From an uncultured Methanomassiliicoccales archaeon (lineage in GTDB: Archaea > Thermoplasmatota > Thermoplasmata > SG8-5): a stretch of 25,312 nucleotides of DNA. Every line of letters begins with the position of its first letter. Within the stretch, counting starts at the first letter, position 1. Positions 1-7,236 of the stretch are shown here, piece after piece. The notes under the pieces are model-generated. The model saw nothing but the letters and a program-made list of their open reading frames with translations, was not told the DNA's origin and did no database searches. The position numbers were made by a program, and so were the translations under genes. The DNA lies in the NCBI GenBank assembly GCA_938004075.1, contig CALKWP010000002.1, positions 1 through 25,312 on the forward strand, in the 5' to 3' direction.

Positions 1-63
1 CTATGAGTACTTTAAGATGTCTCTTTTTAGGGTAAGCTTCGGGCTTAGATGCTTTCAGCCCTT

Positions 64-97
64 ATCTCGTATGCCGTCTTCTGCTTGAAAAAAAAAA
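64..97 (+). other. Illumina P7 adapter plus A-run inside the rRNA (assembly artefact)
   Basis: Positions 64-87 are the standard 24-nt P7 flow-cell end (begins ATCTCGTATGCC, ends TTCTGCTTG), followed by ten A residues at 88-97. An A-run after the adapter is typical of a read that runs past the end of its insert. The flanking rRNA does not join correctly: conserved 23S sequence between TTCGA and ATAAGGGCTG is missing. This is library-derived sequence, not genomic DNA, and the join across it should not be trusted. Confidence 0.97.
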
Positions 98-324
98 TCG
101 AACAACTGGACGACTAATGGACCCAAAACCCCGTCCCTCTCGTACTAAAGGCTCTTTCCCCTCAGACATCAAAACACTTCCACCAAAAAGCAACACAACT
201 GTCTCACGACGTTGTAAACCCAGCTCACGATCCCTTTTAATGGGCGAACAACCCCACCCTTGGCAGCTGCTGCACCACCAGGATAGGAAGAACCGACATC
301 GAAGTAGCAAGCCGCCGGGTCGAT

Positions 325-365
325 AGATTCACATCATGCAAATATCAACTGATCAGCAAGATGTT
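325..365 (-). other. 41-nt expansion in 23S helix 89
   Basis: Canonical 23S reads GTCGAT directly followed by ATGAACTCTTG on this strand. Here 41 nt separate the two. The insert can fold: ACATC-A-TGC (331-339) pairs with GCA-A-GATGT (356-364), giving an 8-bp stem with one mismatch and a 16-nt loop. By E. coli numbering the site is near the tip of helix 89 (roughly 2475-2480). I see no clear bulge-helix-bulge junction and the insert is short for an archaeal intron, so a structural expansion that stays in the rRNA is more likely. Adapter only 230 bases away means read support should be checked. Confidence 0.7.
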
Positions 366-862
366 ATGAACTCTTGCCGGCGACAACTCAATTATCCCCA
401 GGGTAACTTTTCTGTTATCAACACCTCCCATAAATGAAATGTGTTGGTTCGCTAGGCCCTGCTTTCGCATCGTGGTTTATTGTTGGGCTAAACCACGTCA
501 AGCCGGCTTTTGCCCTTGCACTCAACGGCAGATTTCTGAACTGCCTGAGCCGACCATTGGGCGCCCTTGTTATTTTTTCGAGGGCGTGGCGCCCCACCCA
601 AACTGCCCACCTATCGGTGTCCTTCCGGGGAAGTGAGTATTACAATGCTTAAAGGACAGTGTTTCACTTTTGACTAGTTCCGAGCTGGCGCCCGGCTTTC
701 AACATCTACTGTCTACTCTACACATCAAATATCGTAACACAACGACAGGCTGCAGTAAAGCTCCATGGGGTCTTCGCTTTCAGGTGGAAGGTACTGGACT
801 GTGCGCCAGTAAAGTCAGTTTCACCGGCTTCCAGGCAGGGACAGTAGGACTCTCGTTGGGCC

Positions 863-894
<32 letters not shown>

Positions 895-895
895 T

Positions 896-935
<40 letters not shown>

Positions 936-1681
936 ACGGTCCTTCTACCGGTTGTACCCGGGTTTCAGATACCGTCACTGGGCAGGTTTCAGCGGCAATA
1001 CACATCCATACGGACTAGCTGCCACCTATGTTTTTATTAAACAGTCGGAGTCCCCTTGTCACTGCGACCAGACATTCTCATGGCTGGCACCCCTTCTCCC
1101 GAAGTTACGGGGCTATTTTGCCGAGTTCCCTTGCCTGGATTATGCCGACACGCCTTAGGCTTCTCACCTAGGGGCACCTGTGGCGGTTCTGGGTACGAAC
1201 AAAAACGTTGTAACCACAAACCTTTTCATGGACACCGGGGATAAGCCAAAGCCAGACTAGCTGGCCTCATCACGATTTCACCGGGTTCTCATCATTACGA
1301 TTCTTCCCCAGCATATACGCTTGAACACGCAGACGAGCGTGCAAGGCATTACCCAGATGTGTCAATTTGTGGACAAAAACGCTTTCGGCGCAGGAATATT
1401 AACCTGCTTCCCTTTCGGTATTTTAGATTAAGAAATACCTTAGGATCGACTAACCCTCGACTGACGAACATTGTCGAGGAACCCTAGCCCCTACGGCGGT
1501 ACGGATTCTCACACGTACTTTGCTGCTACTCCTACCAGGATCCTTATTAGAATGCGGTCCACTGGACCTCACGGCCCAGCTTCTACCCACACACTACACC
1601 TCCCTACCAAGTTACCTTGCGGTATTTTGAAGTATCGGTAAGCGACTTTAGCCCCGTCCATTTTCGGGGCCCATGATCTCG

Positions 1682-1733
<52 letters not shown>

Positions 1734-2877
1734 CCCAGTTGTTTTAGACCATGAACGCCCTTTGAGTTACACTTAGTCGCTATTTGGGGACCTTAACTTC
1801 AAGTCGGGTTCTTACCCTGTTGGACATCGAGCTTACCCCTGATGCCCTCACTCCCAGTTTCTACGGCGACAGCACATTCGGAGTTTGGCAGGGTGCCGAG
1901 AACTTTCGTCCCCTAAACACCCAATCAGTATCTCTACCACACCATCTACCTTAACTGAGATCTACCTGCGAGTAGTCTCGGGAGGAACCAGCTATTTCCA
2001 GTCTAGATTGGCCTTTCACCCCTATGCCCAAGTTATCCAAGCGATTTGCACATCAGCACTGGTTCGGACCTCCACCCTCCTTTCGAAGGGCTTCATCCTA
2101 CTCAGGTATAGATCGACTGGCTTCGGGTATCGCTTCAATGACTATCGCGAGCACACGTAGTCCCTCACCCCTTACAGGGCTGCGGACAATCGGTTTCCCT
2201 ACGGCTTCGGGATTGAATCCCTTAACCTCGCCATTGAACAGAACTCCCTGGCCCGTTTTTCGAAACGGACGATAAAACACTGCTCCACATCTTTCGATGC
2301 TTCGTCGCTTTCATGCATTATCAGTCTATAACTGTTTGGTTTCAGGCTCTTTTCATGCCTCCGCTAAGAGTACTTTTCAGCTTTCGCTCACGCTACTATT
2401 GCGCTATCGGTCTCGAGACGTATTTAGAGTTGGAAGTTTATGCCTCCCAGTTCACGCGCGATATCCAACGCACGTTACTCAAGATACTCCGCTATCCCTC
2501 GAACTTACCACTACGGGGCTATCACCCTCTTTGGCATCACGTTCCAGTGAATTTCGTGTTCGTTCGTTAGGGAACCACAGAGTCTACAACACCACATCTC
2601 CCTTGCATTTCTGTAGGGATTCAGTTTGCTCTCTGCCGTTTTCGATCGCCTTTATTAACGGCATCTCTATTGATTTCTTTTCCTGCGGGTACTAAGATGC
2701 TTCAATCCCCCGCGTTCCCGATCATTACTGATCACACCGAAGTGTAGGAAGTCCTATTAGGTAATCGTTGGATCGTAGGTTCCTTGCGCCTACCCAACGC
2801 ATATCGCAGCTTGGCACGACCTTCATCGGCGCTCGAACCGAGCCATCCCCCAAACAGTGTAGCTAGCCACAGACTAT

Positions 2878-3150
2878 CGGCTTGACACACGTCCAGGTTG
2901 TATATGGCGTATGATTGGAATCACCGGCCGAATGAAATCCTCTATTGGATTTCCTTAATGTGTACCTTCCAAGTGCGGCGTTGGGAAACGCCGCCATTTT
3001 CGGCCTCCGCCCTGCCCCAAACATACGCTTTTGCGTATGATGGGTGGTACCGCAAATATAAGTTCGCGGCCCCCCTGCTAAGAACTTCCCCTATATGAGG
3101 CTTTCTGTTGATGAAATCCTCGCTCTGGGGCGCATCCCTGCTCCGATGGG
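2878..3150 (-). other. 23S rRNA leader with three perfect hairpins
   Basis: This gene-free stretch lies between the rRNA promoter and the 23S 5' end. It holds three perfect inverted repeats: GAAATCC/GGATTTC (2934-2953), GCGGCGTT/AACGCCGC (2975-2994) and CATACGC/GCGTATG with a TTTT loop (3022-3039). They probably structure the precursor leader. The 3' partner of any processing stem would lie beyond the left end of the window. I found no tRNA cloverleaf and no 16S sequence. Confidence 0.55.
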
Positions 3151-3170
3151 GGATAACCGGTATTTCACGG

Positions 3171-3190
3171 CTATTATAATAGATATAGTT
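3171..3190 (-). promoter_or_regulatory. TATA region of the 23S rRNA promoter
   Basis: On the minus strand this reads ACTATATCTATTATAATAG, a strongly AT-rich TATA-type box in otherwise GC-richer sequence. It would place transcription start near 3150, about 270 nt ahead of the mature 23S. An independent promoter fits a 23S gene that is not part of a 16S-23S operon. Confidence 0.55.
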
Positions 3191-3270
3191 AGTACATTTA
3201 GATAAGCTTTTCTATGAAAAGTGCATTCGGATACCAGTGAAGTGTCTGGTTGAAATCTGAAACCAAACAA

Positions 3271-3284
3271 TGAATATAATTAAA
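3271..3284 (+). promoter_or_regulatory. TATA box of the orphan-KaiC operon
   Basis: The AT-rich box GAATATAATTAAAG sits about 25 bases upstream of the TTG start at 3301. A G-rich stretch (GGGGGGCGG, 3290-3298) lies between and could serve as a ribosome site if transcription starts early enough. Confidence 0.45.
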
Positions 3285-3300
3285 GCCAGGGGGGCGGAAC

Positions 3301-3549
3301 TTGGACAGGACCGTTGAAGAGAAGATGATGGAATTCATGAGGCCGATGTTCGGGGACATGGCCAGGAAGACCATCGAGACCCAGAAGGAGAAGCTGGGCA
3401 TCACAAAGGGAGAACTTTCATACGAGCAATACCTCAAGGTAGTTGAGTCAATCCGGATGCTGAGCTTGAAGATGGCTGGCCCAGGAATTGCCGAGAACAT
3501 CCGCAAAGGCCTTCTCAAGATACTTGATGATGAAAGGGCAAATGGGTGA
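3301..3549 (+). CDS. 82-aa uncharacterised helical protein
   Basis: I do not recognise this family. The protein is small, charged and predicted mostly helical, with no cysteines, signal peptide or membrane segment. A Lys/Glu-rich first half (EEKMMEFMRP, then ETQKEKLGITKG) is followed by a second helical half ending LLKILDDERANG. The TTG at 3301 is the only start giving the full frame after the G-rich site; ATG at 3325 would give a 74-aa version. The stop at 3547-3549 is only 4 bases before the ATG of the KaiC-like ATPase, and an alternative ATG at 3542 overlaps it, so translational coupling is likely. By position it may be an adaptor or regulator of that ATPase, but this is inference. Confidence 0.7.
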   Translation: MDRTVEEKMMEFMRPMFGDMARKTIETQKEKLGITKGELSYEQYLKVVESIRMLSLKMAGPGIAENIRKGLLKILDDERANG

Positions 3550-3553
3550 TACG

Positions 3554-4903
3554 ATGGTTGATGAAGATTCTTATTCCGTGTTTCAAAATATAAATGGTAT
3601 CGAGATTGCGAAGGCAAAGGCAAAGGCCATCAGGGATGCTGGCTACGAGAACATGGATGCCCTTATGAAAGCCAGCCAGGATGAAATTGCCGCAATCAAA
3701 GGGCTATCAAAGAAACTGGCTACGGAGATTCATTCCGCGCTGCATCCGCCTGAACAGAAGACAGAGCCAGTTGTGGAAACCATGCCGACGGAAAGGGCGG
3801 CGAGGTTCATATCCGATGGAGGCGCGGGTATCGAATTCACATCCGAAAATGATATCCAGCTTGAAAAAGGGCTTGAGCTGCATTCCCAGGGAAAATGGGG
3901 CCAGGCGCTTCAGATAATCAATGACCTGCTGGATAAGAACCCGCGCAACCCGGGCGCACTGATGGTGAAGGCCAGGATTTACCTTGATCGGGAGAAGTAC
4001 CAGATGGCGGTTGACACATATGATCTGGTCACAGATATCGACCCGGAGATGGACGACCCATGGGTCGGGAAGGGCGAGGCGCTTCTGGCGCTTGACCAGA
4101 AGGTCAGGGCCATGGCATGCTTCAAGAAAGCATTGGCCATCAATCCAATGAACGAAATCGCCCAGGAAAAGCTGGGGGAAGAAGACCGGCTTCCCACTTT
4201 CGTGGATGGCCTTGACGAACTGCTCGAGGGCGGAATTCCCGCAAGGCACGTCGTTCTGGTATGCGGGCGCGCTGGCTCCATGAAATCATCATTCTGCTAC
4301 TACATGCTGCACAAGCTCTCCGAGAAGCAGTCCCGCAAAACCATATACATGTCCCTGGAGCAGAGCCGCCAGAGCCTCCTGAAACACATGAAGAAGCTTG
4401 GCTTGAAAAAAGAATCCGCCAAGAATCTCATGGTCAGCGACATGGATGACCTCGTTGTCGTTGACATGGCCGCGCTCAGAAAGGAAAGCGCGCATGACAC
4501 GGTAGAAAACATAAACTGGCCCAAATCCATAATCAACCAGCTCAGGAGTTACAAGGAAAGTTTCGGGTGCGATGCAGTGGTCATTGACTCGCTTTCGGCA
4601 CTCTACTCGCTGACAACATTCAAGAATCCCAGGAGCGAGCTGTTCATGTTCTTCGAGAAGCTGAGGGACATCGGGCTAACCGTTTTTCTCATCTCCGAGA
4701 TGTACGGCGAGAACCAGACCCAGTACGGGCAGCATGGCGTGGAGGAATTCTTGGTTGACGGCATAATTCACATCAAAACAGAGGAATACGCGAACCGTGC
4801 AAACCTCTTCCTTGGCGTCGTCAAGATGAGGGAGACGAACCATCCTCGAGACTATTTCCCGCTCATTGTTGATCAGTTTGGATTCGGAATTGTACGGGAT
4901 TAA
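3554..4903 (+). CDS. HhH-TPR-KaiC fusion ATPase
   Basis: This 449-aa protein has three parts. Residues ~8-65 resemble the helix-hairpin-helix domain of RadA (INGIEIAKAKAKAI, then IKGLSKKLA). Residues ~105-205 contain about three TPR-like helical pairs (GKWGQALQIINDLLDKNP, REKYQMAVDTYDLV, VRAMACFKKALAINP). Residues ~210-449 are a KaiC/RecA-superfamily ATPase, with P-loop GRAGSMKSS (Lys244) and Walker B VVIDSLSALYS. The P-loop has Met where GKT/GKS has Gly. KaiC-like archaeal ATPases usually act in signalling or motility regulation; the TPRs suggest a scaffold and the HhH suggests nucleic-acid or protein contact. The ATG at 3554 follows GGGTGAT (3544-3550); ATG 3542 is also possible. The final 18 codons (RDYFPLIVDQFGFGIVRD) recur twice downstream. 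Confidence 0.88.
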   Translation: MVDEDSYSVFQNINGIEIAKAKAKAIRDAGYENMDALMKASQDEIAAIKGLSKKLATEIHSALHPPEQKTEPVVETMPTERAARFISDGGAGIEFTSENDIQLEKGLELHSQGKWGQALQIINDLLDKNPRNPGALMVKARIYLDREKYQMAVDTYDLVTDIDPEMDDPWVGKGEALLALDQKVRAMACFKKALAINPMNEIAQEKLGEEDRLPTFVDGLDELLEGGIPARHVVLVCGRAGSMKSSFCYYMLHKLSEKQSRKTIYMSLEQSRQSLLKHMKKLGLKKESAKNLMVSDMDDLVVVDMAALRKESAHDTVENINWPKSIINQLRSYKESFGCDAVVIDSLSALYSLTTFKNPRSELFMFFEKLRDIGLTVFLISEMYGENQTQYGQHGVEEFLVDGIIHIKTEEYANRANLFLGVVKMRETNHPRDYFPLIVDQFGFGIVRD

Positions 4904-5054
4904 CGAGGATGGTTGACGCATGCCCCGTGTTTAAGCACGGGGTTTCATTTTCTGGCAGTATAGGTGACCACACCAATATCTCAATCCCTTAAACCCTTGC
5001 CCGTGAGGACAGGGATGTGAGGCCTAATCTATTTCACCAGGCCTCCGTGGAACG
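4904..5054 (+). repeat. Hairpin element, copy A
   Basis: This is the first of two tandem ~151-nt elements. Its left part carries a perfect hairpin, CCCCGTG-TTTAAG-CACGGGG (4923-4942), followed by TTTCATTTT, which could also terminate the KaiC-like gene. The middle (TGGCAGTATAGGTGACCACA) is nearly identical to copy B. The right part has TGCCCGTGAGGACAGGGATG, then GAGGCC (5019-5024) and its inverse GGCCTC (5040-5045). No protein is encoded. It is flanked on both sides by copies of the KaiC-like gene tail. The architecture suggests a palindrome-bearing MITE, possibly IS200/IS605-derived, but no transposase is present. Confidence 0.75.
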
Positions 5055-5111
5055 CGCGACTATTTTCCGCTGATTGTCGATCAATTTGGATTCGGAATTG
5101 TGCGGGATTAG
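5055..5111 (+). pseudogene. Second copy of the KaiC-like gene 3' end
   Basis: This encodes the same 18-residue C-terminus as 4847-4903, RDYFPLIVDQFGFGIVRD, then TAG instead of TAA. Differences from the gene's own tail are synonymous only (for example TTC/TTT, CTC/CTG, CAG/CAA, GTA/GTG). It has no start codon or upstream domain; the in-frame codons before it (ISPGLRGT) run back to a TAA at 5025. It is therefore a displaced or duplicated gene end, offset 208 bases from the first. Confidence 0.85.
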
Positions 5112-5263
5112 CGAGGATGGTTGACGCATGTCTCGGCTGTAAGGCCGGGGTTTCATTCTCCTGGCAGTATAGGTGACCACACCAATATCTCAATCTCTTA
5201 AACCCTTGCCTGTGAGGGCAGGGATGTGAGCCCTAACCCATATACCCAGGCCTTCGAGGAGCG
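5112..5263 (+). repeat. Hairpin element, copy B
   Basis: This is the tandem partner of copy A and of nearly the same length. The left hairpin arms are TCTCGGC (5131-5137) and GCCGGGG (5144-5150) around loop TGTAAG. Relative to copy A, two stem pairs have changed on both sides (T-A to G-C, G-C to C-G) and two C-G pairs have become T-G, so pairing is kept. The middle is almost identical to A. The right-end motif is TGCCTGTGAGGGCAGGGATG (5207-5226). Confidence 0.75.
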
Positions 5264-5320
5264 CGCGATTATTTTCCATTAATTGTTGACCAGTTTGGAT
5301 TCGGGATTGTGCGGGATTGA
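5264..5320 (+). pseudogene. Third copy of the KaiC-like gene 3' end
   Basis: This again encodes RDYFPLIVDQFGFGIVRD, now ending in TGA. It differs from the other two copies at GAC/GAT, CCG/CCA, CTC/TTA, GGA/GGG and other codons, all synonymously. It is offset 209 bases from the second copy. No hairpin element follows; the sequence runs straight to the convergent DUF531 gene. The stop reads GGGATTGACGC where copies A and B have 13 extra bases between GGGA and TTGACGC, so this may be the native, uninterrupted junction. Confidence 0.85.
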
Positions 5321-5337
5321 CGCGTAAATGGCGGCAT

Positions 5338-5877
5338 CTACCCGTCGATCATCGCCCTCAGCATTGCCGGCACCGCTCCAATCGCAGTTGCTGTCTCCAT
5401 GGAATACCCTTTTCCTGTAATGTCCAGGTGGTATTTTCCGACTTTGAACAATTCCTTCGGCAATCCATGCGGGCCCAACCCGAACAGAAGAAGAATGGAT
5501 TGCCCTCCCTTAACCATTTCCGCCACCCTCCTTGGTGAAATCGTTCTCTCTGGCTCCGGCTTCCTGGTCGTGATTATGATCTCGCCGAACTGAGGCGGAA
5601 ATCCCTTGGACGGCTTATCAAAAATGGAGAATCTTCCGGCCTTGGCCAGTTCTATCAGGTATTCGCCACCGTCGCCGATGCTTGTGGTAGTTGAGAGCCA
5701 CTCCACGATGTCCTGGGGGGTGCGCATCTCCCTCTCGTATGGAAATCCGAATGTCGCGAGATTGCAGCCGAAGGCCAATGCCACCGGCCCGGACCTGGCC
5801 AGCACTCTGCGGTGCGCCTCCCTGAATTTCGTGGGGTCATAGGTGTTGTAAAGTCCGATCGTCATTCTACCGGGCAT
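5338..5877 (-). CDS. DUF531 family protein
   Basis: This 179-aa protein opens TIGLYNTYDPTKFREAHRR and has AFGCNLATFGFPYE and LLLFGLGPHGLPKEL, which I recognise as the archaeal DUF531 family. The glycine-rich C-terminal part (LFGLGPHG, then LDITGKGYSMETATAIGA) resembles the SAM-binding knot region of SPOUT RNA methyltransferases, so an RNA-modifying role is possible but unproven. Length is normal for the family. ATG 5877 lies about 25 bases from the shared TATA element, fitting a leaderless transcript; ATG 5865 is the alternative. It converges on the KaiC-like gene tails and diverges from folD. Confidence 0.82.
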   Translation of the reverse strand: MPGRMTIGLYNTYDPTKFREAHRRVLARSGPVALAFGCNLATFGFPYEREMRTPQDIVEWLSTTTSIGDGGEYLIELAKAGRFSIFDKPSKGFPPQFGEIIITTRKPEPERTISPRRVAEMVKGGQSILLLFGLGPHGLPKELFKVGKYHLDITGKGYSMETATAIGAVPAMLRAMIDG

Positions 5878-5895
5878 AGTGGGGGGATTGCCAAC

Positions 5896-5907
5896 GTTAA
5901 AATAGAC
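5896..5907. promoter_or_regulatory. Single TATA element serving two divergent genes
   Basis: CGTTAAAATAGA reads as a TATA-type box on both strands (GTTAAAATAG on plus, CTATTTTAAC on minus). Its centre near 5901 is about 26 bases from the folD ATG (5928) and about 24 from the DUF531 ATG (5877). Both distances match archaeal TATA-to-start spacing, so both transcripts would be leaderless. No second TATA box is visible in the 50-bp gap. Confidence 0.55.
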
Positions 5908-5927
5908 TTTTCTGCTATTCGGGTAGT

Positions 5928-6821
5928 ATGAGCGCCAAGATCATTGACGGGAAAGAGATATCCGAGACGATTATGGAAGAGTTGAGGCCCAGGATAGCAA
6001 AGTTAATCGAAAAAGGAATATTCCCTGGGTTAACTGTAATTATCCTTGGCCAGAATCCCGCATCAATGTCATATGTCAAGAGCAAGGGCAAGGCATGCGA
6101 GCGCCTCGGCATGCGCTCGGAAACCATAATGCTGGTAGAGAGCACACCCCAATCTGACTTGCTGGCCGTCATATCAAAATTGAACACGGACCCGAAGGTT
6201 CATGGCATACTGGTCCAGCTTCCATTACCTAAGCACATTGATGAGGATGCGGTACTGGAGGCCATCAACCCGCAGAAGGACGTGGATGGCTTCTCCCCAG
6301 TTAACATGGGCCGATTGCTGGCGGGTCGCGACTGCTTCAAGCCATGCACGCCAAACGGCGTCATGGAATTGCTGGCCAGAAATGGGATCGACCCGGCAGG
6401 GAAGCATGCAGTTATTATCGGTCGCAGCAACATCGTCGGGAAGCCAATGGCTGCTTTGCTGGTGCAGAAAGGAAAGGGCGCAGATGCCACAGTCACTATC
6501 TGTCATTCAAAGACCAAAAAGATAGAGAGCATCACGAAGAAGGCAGATATCCTTGTTGCCGCAATCGGAAGCCCCGGATTTGTCAAGGCCAGCATGGTGA
6601 AGAAAGACGCGGTGGTTATCGATGTTGGAATCAACCGGGTGGACGACAAGTCCGCGGAAAAGGGCTACCGCATTGTGGGTGACGTGGATTACGAAGCGGT
6701 GAAAGAAGTTGCAAAGGCCATCACGCCGGTCCCGGGCGGGGTTGGCAAGATGACAATCGCAATGCTCATGCTCAATACAGTTCAAGCTGCGGAAAATATC
6801 ACTTCAAACAGCAAAGCATGA
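5928..6821 (+). CDS. folD: Bifunctional methylene-THF dehydrogenase/cyclohydrolase FolD
   Basis: FolD interconverts 5,10-methylene-tetrahydrofolate, methenyl-THF and 10-formyl-THF with NAD(P), supplying one-carbon units in the cytoplasm. The 297-aa chain has the family's catalytic Y49-xxx-K53 (YVKSKGKAC), LVQLPLP, PCTPNGV, the Rossmann motif GRSNIVGKP and the C-terminal signature PVPGGVGKMT (Lys where Pro is usual). The start is ATG 5928, leaderless from the shared TATA element. Its 3' end is odd: the final codons (IAMLMLNTVQAAE, then NITSNSKA) are repeated 209 bases downstream with a different terminus, as in the neighbouring KaiC-like gene. Confidence 0.96.
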   Translation: MSAKIIDGKEISETIMEELRPRIAKLIEKGIFPGLTVIILGQNPASMSYVKSKGKACERLGMRSETIMLVESTPQSDLLAVISKLNTDPKVHGILVQLPLPKHIDEDAVLEAINPQKDVDGFSPVNMGRLLAGRDCFKPCTPNGVMELLARNGIDPAGKHAVIIGRSNIVGKPMAALLVQKGKGADATVTICHSKTKKIESITKKADILVAAIGSPGFVKASMVKKDAVVIDVGINRVDDKSAEKGYRIVGDVDYEAVKEVAKAITPVPGGVGKMTIAMLMLNTVQAAENITSNSKA

Positions 6822-6964
6822 GAAATTCAAACAGCATGCCCCGTCTGACTATTCACACTTGGAATCGTGAGGGCGGGGTTTTGATGCATTATTCTACAAG
6901 TGCGCTTTTCGATTAATAATTACATTCTTAAAAGAGGACACCTCGTGCCTCCGCGCGGGGATGC
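6822..6964 (+). repeat. Hairpin element, copy C
   Basis: This begins just after the folD stop. GCATGCCCCGTC pairs with GGCGGGG: arms CCCCGTC 6839-6845 and GGCGGGG 6872-6878, with 26 nt between that contain a further TTCAC/GTGAG stem. TTTTGAT follows, so it may also act as the folD terminator. The right part keeps TTCTTAAAA and ends GTGCCTCCGCGCGGGGATGC, comparable to the ends of copies A and B (GGCCTCCGTGGAACGCGC). It is more diverged from A/B and closest to copy E in its long-loop hairpin. Confidence 0.6.
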
Positions 6965-7024
6965 ATCGCAATGCTCATGCTCAATACAGTCCAGGCAGCG
7001 GAAAGAATAATCGGTGGGAATTAG
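6965..7024 (+). pseudogene. Second copy of the folD 3' end
   Basis: In frame this reads IAMLMLNTVQAAE, then RIIGGN and TAG. The first 13 residues equal those at 6756-6794 of folD, with three synonymous differences (GTT/GTC, CAA/CAG, GCT/GCA). The residues after that differ from the intact gene. There is no start codon or upstream domain. Bases 7025-7194, between here and the next hairpin, hold nothing I can identify. Confidence 0.82.
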
Positions 7025-7194
7025 TCGTGGAGGATATCCGGGTTGTCGAGGGTTGGAAAATCAATTGCAAAGAGCAATGATGCCCAGGCGGAGAAAGAGG
7101 ATTGGGCGGTAGAAGCCAAAAGGGAGTCCAGGAAAGCCAATGCCACCTCTCTGATTCGGTTTTCAGAAACTCAGAAAATTCAAAGGGAAATTGA

Positions 7195-7216
7195 AGCTGG
7201 CCTGTGAAGGCCAGCT
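7195..7216 (-). terminator. Hairpin terminator of the duplicated membrane protein gene
   Basis: AGCTGGCC-TGTGAA-GGCCAGCT is a perfect 8-bp inverted repeat 20 bases past the stop of the minus-strand gene at 7237. On the minus strand it is followed by TCAATTTCCCTTT, a pyrimidine-rich tract suited to termination. Confidence 0.6.
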
Positions 7217-7236
7217 CATTGACGGACTTGACCGCA

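Noticed and set aside
325..365. Archaeal rRNA intron
   Set aside because: It is short, has no clear bulge-helix-bulge at the junctions and no homing endonuclease. Kept as a structural expansion instead.
2297..2695. 132-aa and other open frames within 1-3100
   Set aside because: They lie within conserved 23S rRNA on the antisense strand; no protein-like features.
2878..3150. tRNA gene in the rRNA leader
   Set aside because: The three hairpins do not form a cloverleaf and lack T-loop GTTCGA and D-loop patterns in the right places.
4904..5320. CRISPR-like or simple tandem repeat
   Set aside because: There are only two ~150-nt units with gene-tail copies between them, no short identical repeats with unique spacers, and no cas genes. 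A simple tandem duplication would not give synonymous-only change plus an extra tail without an element.
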